Positions 1 to 9,426 of a stretch of DNA of 64,000 bases are shown piece by piece (the stretch's first letter is position 1; every line of letters starts with the position of its first letter). Both the position numbers and the translations under genes were made by a program. A model generated the notes under the pieces. It was not told where the DNA came from. It ran no database searches and saw only the letters and a list, made by a program, of their open reading frames with translations. The stretch covers positions 144,042 to 208,041 of the forward strand of contig NZ_BMRB01000008.1 in NCBI RefSeq assembly GCF_014648415.1, read 5' to 3'. The stretch comes from Actinokineospora fastidiosa. GTDB taxonomy: Bacteria; Actinomycetota; Actinomycetes; Mycobacteriales; Pseudonocardiaceae.

Positions 1-136
1 ACTTCCCCGAGCCGGACTCGCCGACGATGGCGAGCGTGCGGCCGAGCGGCACGGCGTAGCTCAGGTCGGACACCGCGCGCACGTCCCCGAAGGCGACGGT
101 GAGGTCGCGGACGGCGAGGTAGGGGGTCGTGGTCAT
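1..136 (-). CDS. Oligopeptide ABC transporter ATP-binding protein, N-terminal fragment
   Basis: Only the first 45 codons lie in the window; the gene runs off the left edge. The visible N-terminus holds a complete Walker A motif (GESGSGKS) at about residues 38-45, preceded by the LAVRDLTVAF segment typical of OppD/DppD ATPases. Its ATG overlaps the stop of the permease gene at 133-1116 by four bases (ATGA), so the two are probably translationally coupled. By family knowledge it would power peptide import through the neighbouring permeases. The missing C-terminus prevents telling OppD from OppF. Confidence 0.85.
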   Translation of the reverse strand, partial: MTTTPYLAVRDLTVAFGDVRAVSDLSYAVPLGRTLAIVGESGSGK

Positions 137-1116
137 GTCAGGCGCACCCTCGGGTCGAGCACGGTGTAGGCGATGTCGACGACCAGGTTCATCACGACGA
201 GGATGGTCGCGCCGACCAGCACGGCGCCCATCAGCACGGGCAGGTCGAAGACCGCGAACGCGCGCAGGGTGAGCACGCCGAGGCCGGGCAGCCCGAAGAT
301 CGCCTCGGTGAACAGCGCGCCGGTGAGCTGGAAGGCCACGTCCATGCCGAACAGCGTGGCCACCGGGGTGATCGCCGCCCGCAGCCCGTGCCGGTAGACG
401 ACCCGCCGCTCGCTGAGCCCCTTGGCGCGCGCGGTGCGGATGTAGTCCTCGCCGAGGGACTCGATCATCGCCGCCCTCGCGTGCCGGGTGTAGGCGGCCG
501 CGCTGACCACGCCCAGGGTCAACCAGGGCGCCAGCAACCCGGCCGCCCACCCGAGCGGGTCCTCGGAGATCGGGATGTGCTCGGCCCGGGGCAGGACGGT
601 GCCTGCGAGGTAGAGCGCGGAGATGAGCGCGACGACGAAGAACGGCACCGAGCCCAACCCCAACGCCGCGGCCACGGCAACGCGGTCGGCGACCCGCCCC
701 CGCCTGCGCGCCGCGAACGCCCCGGTGAGCACCCCGACCGTGAGTGACACCGTCGCCGCACCGGCCACAATGGACACGGTAACGGGGAGCGCGTCGGCGA
801 TGAGCGCGGTCACCGGCTGGTTGAGCTGGTAGGAGAAACCGAGGCAAGGGGCCGAACACTCGACGACGACCCCGCCCGCCTCATACGTGCGCCCCACCAG
901 CACGCCGGTCAGATAGGCCCCGAACTGGCTGAGAAACGGCTCATCGAGCCCCAGACTGGCCCGGATATGCGCTATCCGCTCCGCGGAACAGTTGTTGCCG
1001 CAGATGGCGCCGGCGGCGTCGGTGGGCGCGAGGAAGAACAGCCCGAACCCGGCGAACATCGTCGCCACGACCACCGAGACGGCCGACGCCAGCCGCCGCA
1101 GCACGTAGAGCAGCAT
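133..1116 (-). CDS. Oligopeptide/dipeptide ABC transporter permease (OppB/DppB family)
   Basis: This 327-residue integral membrane protein has the OppB/DppB architecture. The first membrane helix lies at about residues 8-30, followed by a large periplasm-type loop with two Cys pairs, then five further helices. The cytoplasmic EAA-like loop reads EDYIRTARAKGLSERRVV. Length is normal for the family. The ATG follows a good GGAAGGA ribosome site. It lies downstream of the binding-protein gene across a 338-bp gap and is coupled to the ATPase gene. Substrate is not determinable; peptides are the default for this family. Confidence 0.9.
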   Translation of the reverse strand: MLLYVLRRLASAVSVVVATMFAGFGLFFLAPTDAAGAICGNNCSAERIAHIRASLGLDEPFLSQFGAYLTGVLVGRTYEAGGVVVECSAPCLGFSYQLNQPVTALIADALPVTVSIVAGAATVSLTVGVLTGAFAARRRGRVADRVAVAAALGLGSVPFFVVALISALYLAGTVLPRAEHIPISEDPLGWAAGLLAPWLTLGVVSAAAYTRHARAAMIESLGEDYIRTARAKGLSERRVVYRHGLRAAITPVATLFGMDVAFQLTGALFTEAIFGLPGLGVLTLRAFAVFDLPVLMGAVLVGATILVVMNLVVDIAYTVLDPRVRLT

Positions 1117-1454
1117 GCGATTCCTTCCACGAGCCGCTCCGGCGGCAGGGGAGGCCGCCGGACCGGTCTGCGCCGGGCCCGGTCACCGCGGTGGACACCA
1201 CCAGGGGGCGCGTTCACCGCGGGGTCGGCTTGGTCGAACGGGTGCATTCCGTCGGGATGTGGTCTGGTCGGGAGCCCTGCTCACCGCCAGTCGACCCGCA
1301 TGACGCTGGCCAGGGCCACCACACAGGGTCGCGCTCAGTCGGCGCCGGTCGGTCGGGTCGTCCGCGTGCGGGTCGTGCTGTCCGGGCCCGAGTCCCTCGC
1401 CGCCGGTACCCCGCCCGTGGCCCGTGATCGGCCAGCCTGGGTCCATCGCTCCCA
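1117..1454. other. Non-coding gap inside the peptide-transporter cluster
   Basis: These 338 bases separate the binding-protein stop from the start of the permease gene on the same strand. I see no reading frame with convincing codon use, no tRNA and no clear terminator. The only recognisable element is the ribosome site of the permease gene at its left end. The unusual length for an Opp operon suggests a separate promoter or a lost gene, but nothing in the bases proves either. Confidence 0.5.
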
Positions 1455-3188
1455 CTACGCGCTCTTGACGTAGAGGTTGGTGTAGGTGGGCTGGCCGAGG
1501 GAGCTGTCGGCGGCCGCGCCGCCGACGGCGGTGCCCACGATGAAGGCCGTCTTCATGTAGAAGCGGGGGATCACCAGGTACATCTCCATCAGCTTGCGGT
1601 CCAGCTCGCCCCACTTGGCGGTCGCCTCGGCGGCGGGGAGGGCGGCGATGGACTCGATCTCGGCGTCGACGGCGGGATCGGTGAGCATGCCCAGGCTCTG
1701 CCGGTTCGCCAGGGCCTCGGAGGTGAACAGGACCGGGAACCAGCCGCCGCCGGTCGGCCAGTCGGAGCACCAGCCCTGGGGGCTCTGGCCCATGTTCACC
1801 GGGGCGTCGTAGTCCGACGTCTTCGCGCGGACCTCGGCGGTGGTGATGCCGATCGGCTTGACGGTGAAGCCCGCGGCGGTGAAGGCGTCGGCGCGGATCT
1901 GGGAGGTCTGTTGGGCCTGCGCGGAGGTGTTGTCGTAGTACCAGCTCAGCTCGAAGCCGAGTCTGCCCGCGTCCTCCAGCATCTTCCTGGCCGCCGCGGG
2001 GTCGCCGGGGCCTTCGCTGGTCAGGTCGGGGACCGGTGGGTACTGGGTGTACCCGGGCACGCTCGGGGACAGGATCGTGGTGGCCTTCTGGGCGATGTGC
2101 CCGTTGAGGCCTTCCGCGCGCCACATCTGGTCGGCGGGCCACGCCTTGGCGACGGCCTTGCGCACCTCGAGCGGGATCTTGCGGGAGTCCAGCTGGAACG
2201 TGCGCGTGCACGGGCTGGCCCCGGTGACCAGCTGCGCTGCCTTGTCCCCGGCGAGCTGGGGGAGCAGGGAGGCGTCGACCTGGGCGTAGTTGAGCGCCGC
2301 GGCGTCGGGGCCGGTGGAGTTGAGCACCTGCTGCTGGGTCTTCACGTCGTCCTGGCCCCAGCGGAAGTCCCAGCCGTCGACGTACTGGTGGCGGGCCGGG
2401 TCGCTGGCCGGGTCCCAGTGCGGGTTGCGCTTGAGCGTCAGCCTGCTGCCCGGGGTGTACGCGTCGAACTGGTACGGCCCGGTCGCCATCGGGTCGTTGC
2501 CGTAGGTCTCCTTGGTGTCCTTCGCCTTCGGGATCGGCGTGAACAGCGGGAAGGCCATGAAGAACGGCAGGTCCGCGAACGGCTTGGCCAGGTGGATGAC
2601 CAGGGTCTGCGCGTCCGGCGTCTCCACCCCGGAGTAGTCGTCCCCGGAGGCGTAGGGCCCCTTGTAGGTGTCACCGTCGCGGAAGTAGGACAGCTGGTAC
2701 GACGGTCCATACGGGAACACGTCGTGGGCGAAGGACCGCTTGATCGCGTAGGCGAGGTCTTCGACCCTGACCTCGCTCCCGTCGGCGTACTTGATCCCGG
2801 GCCGCATCCTGAACGTCCACGTCAGCTTGTCGTCCGACACCGTGCCCAGGTCGGTGAGGTCGGGCACCAGCACCGGGTTCCCGTCGCGCATCATGACCTG
2901 CGTCGGGGTGCGGAAGATCAGCTTGGCCATGGCGTTGGCGTCGGCGTAGTAGATGTTCGTCGGGTCGAACGTGTTGGGCGTCGTCCGCGCGTAGACGGTG
3001 ATGACGCCGCCCCGGCGCGCGCCAGGGACCTCCGGCGCGGGGCCGGTGGCCGCCGGGTCGATCGCCGTGCGGTCCTGGGCGATCCCGCCCGCCGGGCCCG
3101 GGTCCTGGCTCTGCCGCCCGCTTCCGCCGCAGCCCGCTGCGGCCAGGCACACGGCCAACGCGGCGGCGAGGGTGCGCATTCTCTTCAC
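1455..3188 (-). CDS. Peptide ABC transporter substrate-binding lipoprotein (SBP_bac_5 family)
   Basis: A 577-residue extracellular solute-binding protein. The signal peptide ends in the lipobox LAAAGC, so it should be lipid-anchored outside the membrane. The body carries the family-5 hallmarks: an early GGVITVYARTTPNTFDP segment and the W-T-F-R-M-R-P-G-I-K-Y-A-D-G block found in OppA/DppA. I chose the GTG at 3188 because GGAG lies six to seven bases upstream. An ATG at 3206 overlaps the upstream permease stop (ATGA) but has no ribosome site. It captures ligand for the flanking permeases. Confidence 0.9.
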   Translation of the reverse strand: MKRMRTLAAALAVCLAAAGCGGSGRQSQDPGPAGGIAQDRTAIDPAATGPAPEVPGARRGGVITVYARTTPNTFDPTNIYYADANAMAKLIFRTPTQVMMRDGNPVLVPDLTDLGTVSDDKLTWTFRMRPGIKYADGSEVRVEDLAYAIKRSFAHDVFPYGPSYQLSYFRDGDTYKGPYASGDDYSGVETPDAQTLVIHLAKPFADLPFFMAFPLFTPIPKAKDTKETYGNDPMATGPYQFDAYTPGSRLTLKRNPHWDPASDPARHQYVDGWDFRWGQDDVKTQQQVLNSTGPDAAALNYAQVDASLLPQLAGDKAAQLVTGASPCTRTFQLDSRKIPLEVRKAVAKAWPADQMWRAEGLNGHIAQKATTILSPSVPGYTQYPPVPDLTSEGPGDPAAARKMLEDAGRLGFELSWYYDNTSAQAQQTSQIRADAFTAAGFTVKPIGITTAEVRAKTSDYDAPVNMGQSPQGWCSDWPTGGGWFPVLFTSEALANRQSLGMLTDPAVDAEIESIAALPAAEATAKWGELDRKLMEMYLVIPRFYMKTAFIVGTAVGGAAADSSLGQPTYTNLYVKSA

Positions 3189-3202
3189 GGTGCTGCTCCA
3201 GA

Positions 3203-4189
3203 TCATCGGGGGCGGGTCTTGGGGTCGAACGCGTCCCGCACGGCGTCGCCGAGCAGGCTCAGGGCCAGCACCAGCACCGTGATGCCCAGCACGGGCAGCC
3301 ACAGGTACAGCGGTTCGGCGCGGTAGTAGGTCTGGGCGGCGGCGATGGTCCCGCCCCACGACGGCGTCGGCTCGGTCAGGCCGACCCCGAGGAAGGTCAG
3401 GCCCGCCTCGACGACGATGTAGCCGGGCAGGGCCTGCGACGCGGCCACGGTGATCGGCGCGACCAGGTTCGGCAGCAGCTCGCGGAACAGGATCGCCCGC
3501 CGGGGCAGGCCGAGGACGCGGGCGGCGCTGATGAAGTCCCGCTCGCGCAGCGACAGCACCTGCCCGCGGATGAGCCGGGCCAGGCTCGCCCACCCGAACA
3601 CCGTCAGCACCGCGATCAGCGACCAGAACCGGACCCCGCTGACCTGGTCGGGATTGGTGTTCTCGGCCGAGCCGTAGACCACCGAGATCACCACGGCGGG
3701 CAGCGCGATGGCGACGAGCAGGTACGGCAGGCTGAGCACGAAGTCGATCACCCAGGAGAGCACCCGGTCCACCCACCCGCCGAAGAACCCGGCGACCAGG
3801 CCGACGACCACCCCGATCACGGTGGTCAGCACCGTCACGATCCCGGCGACGAGCAGCGACGGACGCGCCCCGTACACCCAGCGCGCGAACAGGTCGCGCC
3901 CCAGCCGCGGCTCGACGCCGAACCAGTGCTCCGCCGTGGGGCCGTCGAACGGGAAGCCGTAGTCGTCGAGGAGTTCGAAGTGGAGCGTGTACGGGTCCTG
4001 CCCGGCCAGCCGCGCGAGCAGCGGCGCGAAGACGGCGACCGCGACGAAGAACCCGAACACGGCCAGGCACGTCATCGCCACCCGGTCCCGCCGCAGCCGC
4101 GCGAGCGCGATCCGCGACGGCGAGCGGTTCGGCGCGCTCGCTGCCGCCACGGCGGTGGCGTCGAGCGGGCGCGAGCCGGGACCGGACAT
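3203..4189 (-). CDS. Oligopeptide/dipeptide ABC transporter permease (OppC/DppC family)
   Basis: A 328-residue permease with a long cytoplasmic N-terminus, a first membrane helix near residues 35-55 and the OppC-type loop ERDFISAARVLGLPRRAILFRELLPN-like EAA motif. The start at 4189 is preceded by GGAGG at a good distance; upstream in-frame codons lack a ribosome site. It is the first gene of the leftward cluster: permease C, binding protein, gap, permease B, ATPase. This order, with the two permeases separated, is uncommon but complete. Role: second half of the membrane channel for peptide uptake. Confidence 0.9.
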   Translation of the reverse strand: MSGPGSRPLDATAVAAASAPNRSPSRIALARLRRDRVAMTCLAVFGFFVAVAVFAPLLARLAGQDPYTLHFELLDDYGFPFDGPTAEHWFGVEPRLGRDLFARWVYGARPSLLVAGIVTVLTTVIGVVVGLVAGFFGGWVDRVLSWVIDFVLSLPYLLVAIALPAVVISVVYGSAENTNPDQVSGVRFWSLIAVLTVFGWASLARLIRGQVLSLRERDFISAARVLGLPRRAILFRELLPNLVAPITVAASQALPGYIVVEAGLTFLGVGLTEPTPSWGGTIAAAQTYYRAEPLYLWLPVLGITVLVLALSLLGDAVRDAFDPKTRPR

Positions 4190-4396
4190 CGGGGCGCCTC
4201 CAGGGATGCGGCGGGAGTCGCGCCATCCTGTGGTCGCGGCCGCGGCGAACACCAGCCCCCCGCCCGTGCGCGGCTCCGCGTCTTCGCAGGTAGGCGTACT
4301 TCGATAATCGGGGAGCTATGGAAGGTGTGATGCCGGGACCGGCCGCCCCGGGGCAATAGTCGGACCACCGCCAACGTCGACCGGGGGTTCCCAGCC

Positions 4397-5665
4397 ATGC
4401 CCTTGACCTACCGCCGCCCCGACCAGGTGTGCGTCGAGCACACCTTCACGGCGCCGCTGGACCACGCCGACCCGGCCGGTCCGGCCATCGAGGTGTTCGC
4501 CACCGAGGTCGTGCGCAGCGGCAACGTCGGCAGGGACCTGCCGACCCTGCTGTACCTGCAGGGCGGGCCCGGCCACGCCGCCGACCGGCCGTCGTCCGGG
4601 GCGGCGTGGCTCGCCAGGGCGCTGCGCGACTACCGCGTGGTCCTGCTCGACCAGCGGGGCACCGGGCGCAGCACGCCCGCGACGAGGCAGTCCCTCGAGC
4701 CGTTCACCAGCAAGGAACAGGCCGCCTACCTGCGCCACTTCCGCGCCGACTCCATCGTCCGCGACGCCGAGCTCGTGCGGGGCCAGCTGATCGGCGACCG
4801 CCCGTGGAGCCTGCTCGGGCAGAGCTTCGGCGGCTTCTGCGCGCTGACCTACCTGTCGCTGGCCCCGGACGGCCTGGCCGAGGTGATGATCGCGGGCGGC
4901 CTGCCCGGCCTGACCACGGGGCCGGACGAGGTGTACCGCGCGGCGTATCCGCGCGCGGTGGCGCACAATGAGCGGTTCTTCGCCCGGTACCCCGGCGACC
5001 GCGACATCGCCAGGGCCGTCGCCAAGCACCTCGCCGACACCGACACCCGCATGCCGACGGGGGAACGGCTGACCCCGGAGCGGTTCCGCATGCTCGGCCT
5101 GTGCCTGGGCATGGCGGGCAGCTTCGACCTGGTGCACCACCTGCTGTCCCAGGCGTTCATCCCCGCGGGCGCGGGCCCTGCCCTGTCCGACGCGTTCCTG
5201 CGCGGCGTCGACGGCGCGCTGTCCATGGCCGAGCGCCCGCTGTACGCGCTGCTGCACGAGTCGATCTACTGCCAGGACGGCGCGTCGGGGTGGTCGGCGC
5301 ACCGGGTGGGGCAGGAGTTCCCCGAGTTCGGCGCGGACGTGCTGTTCACCGCGGAGATGTTCTACCCGTGGCTGTTCGAGCAGGACCCGAGCCTGGCGCC
5401 GCTGCGCGACTGCGCGCACCTCCTGGCCGCCACCCCGTGGCCGCCGCTGTACGACCTGGGCAGGCTTTCCGCCAACACGGTGCCCGTCGCGGCGGTGGTG
5501 TACTTCGACGACCTGTACGTCGACCGCGGGCAGTCGCTGGCCACCGCCGCGCTGGTCCGCGAGCTGCGCCCCTGGGTCACCAACGAGTTCGGCCACGAGG
5601 GGGTCGGCAGCAGGCCGGGGGTGTTCGACCGGCTGCGCGCCATGGTCGCGGGCGAGGCGGGCTGA
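4397..5665 (+). CDS. Alpha/beta hydrolase, proline iminopeptidase-like (peptidase family S33)
   Basis: A 422-residue cytoplasmic alpha/beta hydrolase. The oxyanion-loop motif LQGGPGH lies near residues 54-60 (the family usually has HGGPG), followed by LLDQRGTGRS near 83-92 and the nucleophile elbow GQSFGG with Ser143. A C-terminal NEFGHEG supplies the likely catalytic His. These match tricorn-interacting and proline iminopeptidase-type enzymes that release N-terminal residues from short peptides. The position beside a peptide importer fits peptide use, but it is divergent from that cluster. It converges on the XRE gene with a four-base gap. Confidence 0.85.
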   Translation: MPLTYRRPDQVCVEHTFTAPLDHADPAGPAIEVFATEVVRSGNVGRDLPTLLYLQGGPGHAADRPSSGAAWLARALRDYRVVLLDQRGTGRSTPATRQSLEPFTSKEQAAYLRHFRADSIVRDAELVRGQLIGDRPWSLLGQSFGGFCALTYLSLAPDGLAEVMIAGGLPGLTTGPDEVYRAAYPRAVAHNERFFARYPGDRDIARAVAKHLADTDTRMPTGERLTPERFRMLGLCLGMAGSFDLVHHLLSQAFIPAGAGPALSDAFLRGVDGALSMAERPLYALLHESIYCQDGASGWSAHRVGQEFPEFGADVLFTAEMFYPWLFEQDPSLAPLRDCAHLLAATPWPPLYDLGRLSANTVPVAAVVYFDDLYVDRGQSLATAALVRELRPWVTNEFGHEGVGSRPGVFDRLRAMVAGEAG

Positions 5666-5669
5666 GCGG

Positions 5670-7019
5670 TCAGGTCCGCAGCCGCTCGTCGAGGTCGCGG
5701 ACCCGCCGGTGCCCGCCCCAGCGGCGGGTGAGCCGGGCGTGGAAGTCCTGGAACTCGCGGCGCACGGTGATCAGCGGGGCCGAGGGGATCTCGGGGATGA
5801 TCGGGTCGACGGTGGCCAGCGCGGCGTCGAGCTGGCCCGCGCAGGCGTAGCTGTCGGCGAGGCGGACGGTGAACTGCAGGTACGTGGGGCGCATCCGCGT
5901 GGGCAGGTGCTCGATCGCGTCCTGTGTGGACACGATCGCCTGCCGCGCCGTCGACGTGTCGCCGGTGATGGCCGCGACGGTGCGCAGGGCGCTGGACAGC
6001 GCGGACTCGATGCGCATGCGGCCCTCGTCGCCGGTCAGCCAGGGCGCCTCCACGCGGTCGCGGAGGTCGAAGCGGGCGATCGTGGCGCGTGCCCGTTCGA
6101 TGTGGTGACGGCACTGGGCGAGGTCGCCGCGCTGCCCGTGGCCCAGGGCGCGGTTCACCTCGGCCATGACCGACGGCCAGCGACCGCCGCCGGAGACGCC
6201 GAAGAGCGCGTCGGCGTACGCCGACGCGGCGTCGACGTCGTGCTCCAGGCGCGCCACCAGGCCCATGTCGCACAGCACGGACACCTTGACGGTCCGGCTC
6301 CCGGACACCTCCGCCCAGCGCAGCGCCTGGTCGAGCCACGCCATGCCGGTCCCGGTCTGCCCGGCCAGGATCCGCAGCCTGCCCGCGAGGTGGGCGTACT
6401 CGGCCGCGGTGCGCAGCAGGACCTGCGCGGTCCGCTCGTCGGCCCGCGCCGCCCAGCCAGCGGCCCGCCTGGCCACGTGCTCGGCGACCCCGCGCTGGGC
6501 GGACGGCGAGCCCGACTCGCACTGCCCGGTCAGCGCCACGTACCAGGCGGCGAGCAGGTGGATCGCGTCGACGTCGGGAAGGTCTCGGTCGGCGCCGAAC
6601 ACCACGCGCTGGAGGTCGGCGGCGTCGGCGGGGGCGGGCAGCGCGCACCCGGAGTACCCGTGCACCGGGCAGGCGTACCCGCGGTGGGGCAGCTTGGCAG
6701 GCCAGTCGGCGGGCGACACCGCGCCGACCGACGACGCGGGCGCGTTCTCGTTGGCGGCGAGCACGCCCGCGCCGCCGACCCACTGTCCCAAGCGGAGGGA
6801 CGTCGTCATCCTGGCCAGCTCGCCGCCGGTGCCCAGCAGGCGGTCGGCTCGCCGGAGGACGTCGACCAGCGGCTCGCGCGACCCGTTCTCCAGCTTGCTG
6901 ATCTGGCTGTGGTGGTACCCGAGCCGGTCGCCCAGTTGGGCCTGGGTCAGGCCGGCGCGTCTGCGCCAGTGGCGCAGCGCCAGGCCGATCTGCCGCCACT
7001 GCGCCTGTTTGGCGTCCAT
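5670..7019 (-). CDS. XRE-family helix-turn-helix regulator with TPR-like C-terminal region
   Basis: A 449-residue protein. Residues about 8-62 form an XRE/Cro helix-turn-helix (LTQAQLGDRLGYHHSQISKLENG). The rest is an alanine-rich helical region without obvious motif, of the length and repeat rhythm seen in actinobacterial XRE-TPR regulators that sense small peptides or metabolites. A CPVHGYSGCALP segment contains three Cys/His residues and could bind metal, which is only inference. Start: ATG at 7019 has a modest GGGAGG-like site upstream. Target genes are unknown. Confidence 0.8.
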   Translation of the reverse strand: MDAKQAQWRQIGLALRHWRRRAGLTQAQLGDRLGYHHSQISKLENGSREPLVDVLRRADRLLGTGGELARMTTSLRLGQWVGGAGVLAANENAPASSVGAVSPADWPAKLPHRGYACPVHGYSGCALPAPADAADLQRVVFGADRDLPDVDAIHLLAAWYVALTGQCESGSPSAQRGVAEHVARRAAGWAARADERTAQVLLRTAAEYAHLAGRLRILAGQTGTGMAWLDQALRWAEVSGSRTVKVSVLCDMGLVARLEHDVDAASAYADALFGVSGGGRWPSVMAEVNRALGHGQRGDLAQCRHHIERARATIARFDLRDRVEAPWLTGDEGRMRIESALSSALRTVAAITGDTSTARQAIVSTQDAIEHLPTRMRPTYLQFTVRLADSYACAGQLDAALATVDPIIPEIPSAPLITVRREFQDFHARLTRRWGGHRRVRDLDERLRT

Positions 7020-7136
7020 GGCACCTCCCGAAGCCGTCGTCGGCGACGGACCACAGTAGCCCCGTGGGCGCTGCCGTGACCAGGTGCGGGAAGCGGAGGC
7101 CCGGGCCCGCCGCGCGGGCAGGCCCGGGCCGACGCG

Positions 7137-9203
7137 TCATGGCGCGTCGTAGCCGAGCGCGTAGGAGCCCGAGCCCTCGTAGGCGTGCACCCGGTACCGG
7201 TAGTACCCGGCTGAACCGGTGTAGGTGAGCGTTTCGTCAGCCTGGTCGGTCGTTCCCTGGGCCACGGTTGTCCACGTGCTTCCGTTCCAGAGCTGCAGAT
7301 ACAGGTCGAAATCGCCCGCCGGGCCGTCCAGGCAGGCACGGTGCGCGCCCGCGGCGCTCTGGAAGTAGCCGCCGTCGGGCTGGTAGGCGCTGGCGCCCGA
7401 GGCGAGCGTCCCGGTGCGCCGCGTCTCGTACCCGGCGCACCCGCCCGTCCCGCCCCGGACGGTCAGCTGATACGCAGCGGTGCGCGTGGCGCTGGCGCCT
7501 TGGCCCGTGACGGTGATCGTGTACGTGCCCGCTGGCGTCGTGGCGGCGGTGCTGACGGTCAGCGTGGCGGACCCGCCCGCGGTCACCGACGACGGCGTGA
7601 CCGTCGCGGTCGCCCCGCTGGGCAGACCGGTCGCCGACAGGGCGATCTGCTGGCCTGCGCCGGTGGTCGAGACCGTCGCCGTCGCCGACCCGCCCGCGTC
7701 GACGGTGCCCGACGCCGGGGACACCGCGAGCGAGAAGTCCGGATCGCCCGGATCGGAGAGCGCGGCGATGGCGGCGCGCAGGTTCGGCAGCGAGCCGATG
7801 GTGCCCGAGGACGGGTTCACCTGCGGCGTGCCTGTGGCCTTCAGCATGCTCCTGACCTGCGCCGGGGTCAGCGTGACACCACGCTGCTTGGCCACGCTGG
7901 ACAGCGCCGCGGCGGCGGACGCCACGATCGGTGACGCGCTCGACGTGCCCGCGAACTGCTTGGTGTACATGCTGTCCGTGCTGGGCCGGTAGAGGTCGCC
8001 GTAGCCGGTGGTCACCACGCACTCGCCCCAGCCCTGCAGGTCGACACGGCTGCCGTAGGTGGAGAACGACAGCCGCGCGCGGGCCGTGCTGCACCCGGGC
8101 GCGCCGCCCGCGCCGACGATGATCGCCCCGGAGTCGGCCCGCCCGCGCGGGAACGACGAGCCGAAGCAGGCGGCGTCGAGGTTCATCGAGCCGTTGCCCG
8201 CGGCCTCGACCACGACGATCCCCGCTGCCGTGGCGCTGACGACCGCGTCGTACACGGCCGGGATCCACTCGACCGGGACGTAGCCGGAGCAGCCGGGCGG
8301 TCCCGCCGCCTGCTGTTCGAGGAGCATCACGTCGCCGGGGCGCAGGACGGTCATCGCGGTGGTGATCGCGGTGGGCACGTCGTAGCCGCGCTCGCGGTTG
8401 TTGGCGTTGGTCACGTGCATCCGGGCGTCCGGCACCAGGCCGGTGACGCCACCGCCGTTGTCGTCGCCCACGATCTCCCCGGCCACGGCGGTGCCGTGGT
8501 TGGTGTCGCCGAACGGGTCGGCCGGGGTGCCGTTCGGGACGTAGGCGCCCGACTCGCGGAGCTTGGACAGGTCCTCGTGCCGGGAGTTCCACGAGTACTC
8601 GATGTCCAGCACGCGCACGTTCTGGCCGCGGCCACCCGGGACGGTGTGCGCGTAGTGGGCGTCGATGCCGCTGGCGGACGCGGGGGCGTGGTAGCCCTGC
8701 CTGCCGCTGTAGTCCGGCGCGATCGGCTGGCGGACGGGCAGCGGCTCGGCGTACGCGATCTCCACAATGGACAGCGCGTTGAGCGCGTCGATCACCCGGG
8801 CCGGGTCAGCGCCGGGCCGCACCCGGAACCGGTACCACTGGTTGAGGTCGGCGATCCGCCGGTCCGACCGGGCCGCCGCGGTCGCGGTCAGCCTGGCCAG
8901 GGTGGCCTCGTCGGTGCCGAACAGCCGGGTGACGCCGCTGACCGAGTCCCGGACCAGCGCGCGCACCGCGGAGAGGTCGGCGGGGGAGTCGAGCTTCCCG
9001 CCGCGCAGCCGCACGCGCGTGCTGTCGACGAACTTGACGTGCACGAACTCGCGGGAGTCGGTCGCCGACAGTGTCGTGCCCGCGGGTGGGGCCGCATCAG
9101 GCCGGGCGACGGCCGGGGGCGCCGTCGCGACGGCGGCGAGCAGGGCGGCCGCGATGATCGACGCGCGCCACGGGCGCCGTCGACGATGGGGTGTCGTACG
9201 CAA
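7137..9203 (-). CDS. Secreted S8 (subtilisin-like) serine protease with Ig-like and C-terminal accessory domains
   Basis: A 688-residue exported protease. A signal peptide spans about residues 1-34 with a twin of arginine clusters (HRRRRPWR) before the hydrophobic core, and a propeptide reaches about 165. The catalytic domain has Asp200 (VRVLD), His236 (NHGTAVAGE), the oxyanion Asn337 (AAGNGS) and Ser421 (GTSSASP). An Ig-like domain (about 495-585) and a final roughly 100-residue domain follow. I chose a TTG start because AGGAAAGG lies eight bases upstream and no ATG/GTG fits the signal peptide. The last domain recurs in the S1 protease at 15892-17328. A LysR gene is divergent. Confidence 0.9.
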   Translation of the reverse strand: MRTTPHRRRRPWRASIIAAALLAAVATAPPAVARPDAAPPAGTTLSATDSREFVHVKFVDSTRVRLRGGKLDSPADLSAVRALVRDSVSGVTRLFGTDEATLARLTATAAARSDRRIADLNQWYRFRVRPGADPARVIDALNALSIVEIAYAEPLPVRQPIAPDYSGRQGYHAPASASGIDAHYAHTVPGGRGQNVRVLDIEYSWNSRHEDLSKLRESGAYVPNGTPADPFGDTNHGTAVAGEIVGDDNGGGVTGLVPDARMHVTNANNRERGYDVPTAITTAMTVLRPGDVMLLEQQAAGPPGCSGYVPVEWIPAVYDAVVSATAAGIVVVEAAGNGSMNLDAACFGSSFPRGRADSGAIIVGAGGAPGCSTARARLSFSTYGSRVDLQGWGECVVTTGYGDLYRPSTDSMYTKQFAGTSSASPIVASAAAALSSVAKQRGVTLTPAQVRSMLKATGTPQVNPSSGTIGSLPNLRAAIAALSDPGDPDFSLAVSPASGTVDAGGSATATVSTTGAGQQIALSATGLPSGATATVTPSSVTAGGSATLTVSTAATTPAGTYTITVTGQGASATRTAAYQLTVRGGTGGCAGYETRRTGTLASGASAYQPDGGYFQSAAGAHRACLDGPAGDFDLYLQLWNGSTWTTVAQGTTDQADETLTYTGSAGYYRYRVHAYEGSGSYALGYDAP

Positions 9204-9426
9204 GATGATCGCCTTTCCTGCAGGGAGGCAGGCATCCCCGCGCCCATCCGGCGGCGCGGCGACCCGGCCCGTGGCAAGCGATCCTGAGTGGGGCCCTGGT
9301 GGTGGGCAAGGTTTCGCGGGCGTCCGGCGAAAACTGGCAAGTTCGGCCCGCGGGCTTCGCCGCGGCCGCGCCCAGCGGTGATGATGCGGTTCTCCCCGTC
9401 CGCTCACCCCAGGAATGGCGCCGATC

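Noticed and set aside
1183..4226. Very long open minus-strand frames over the peptide-transporter genes.
   Set aside because: They lack domain motifs and are products of high-GC third positions read in wrong frames; the real genes show signal peptide, motifs and ribosome sites.
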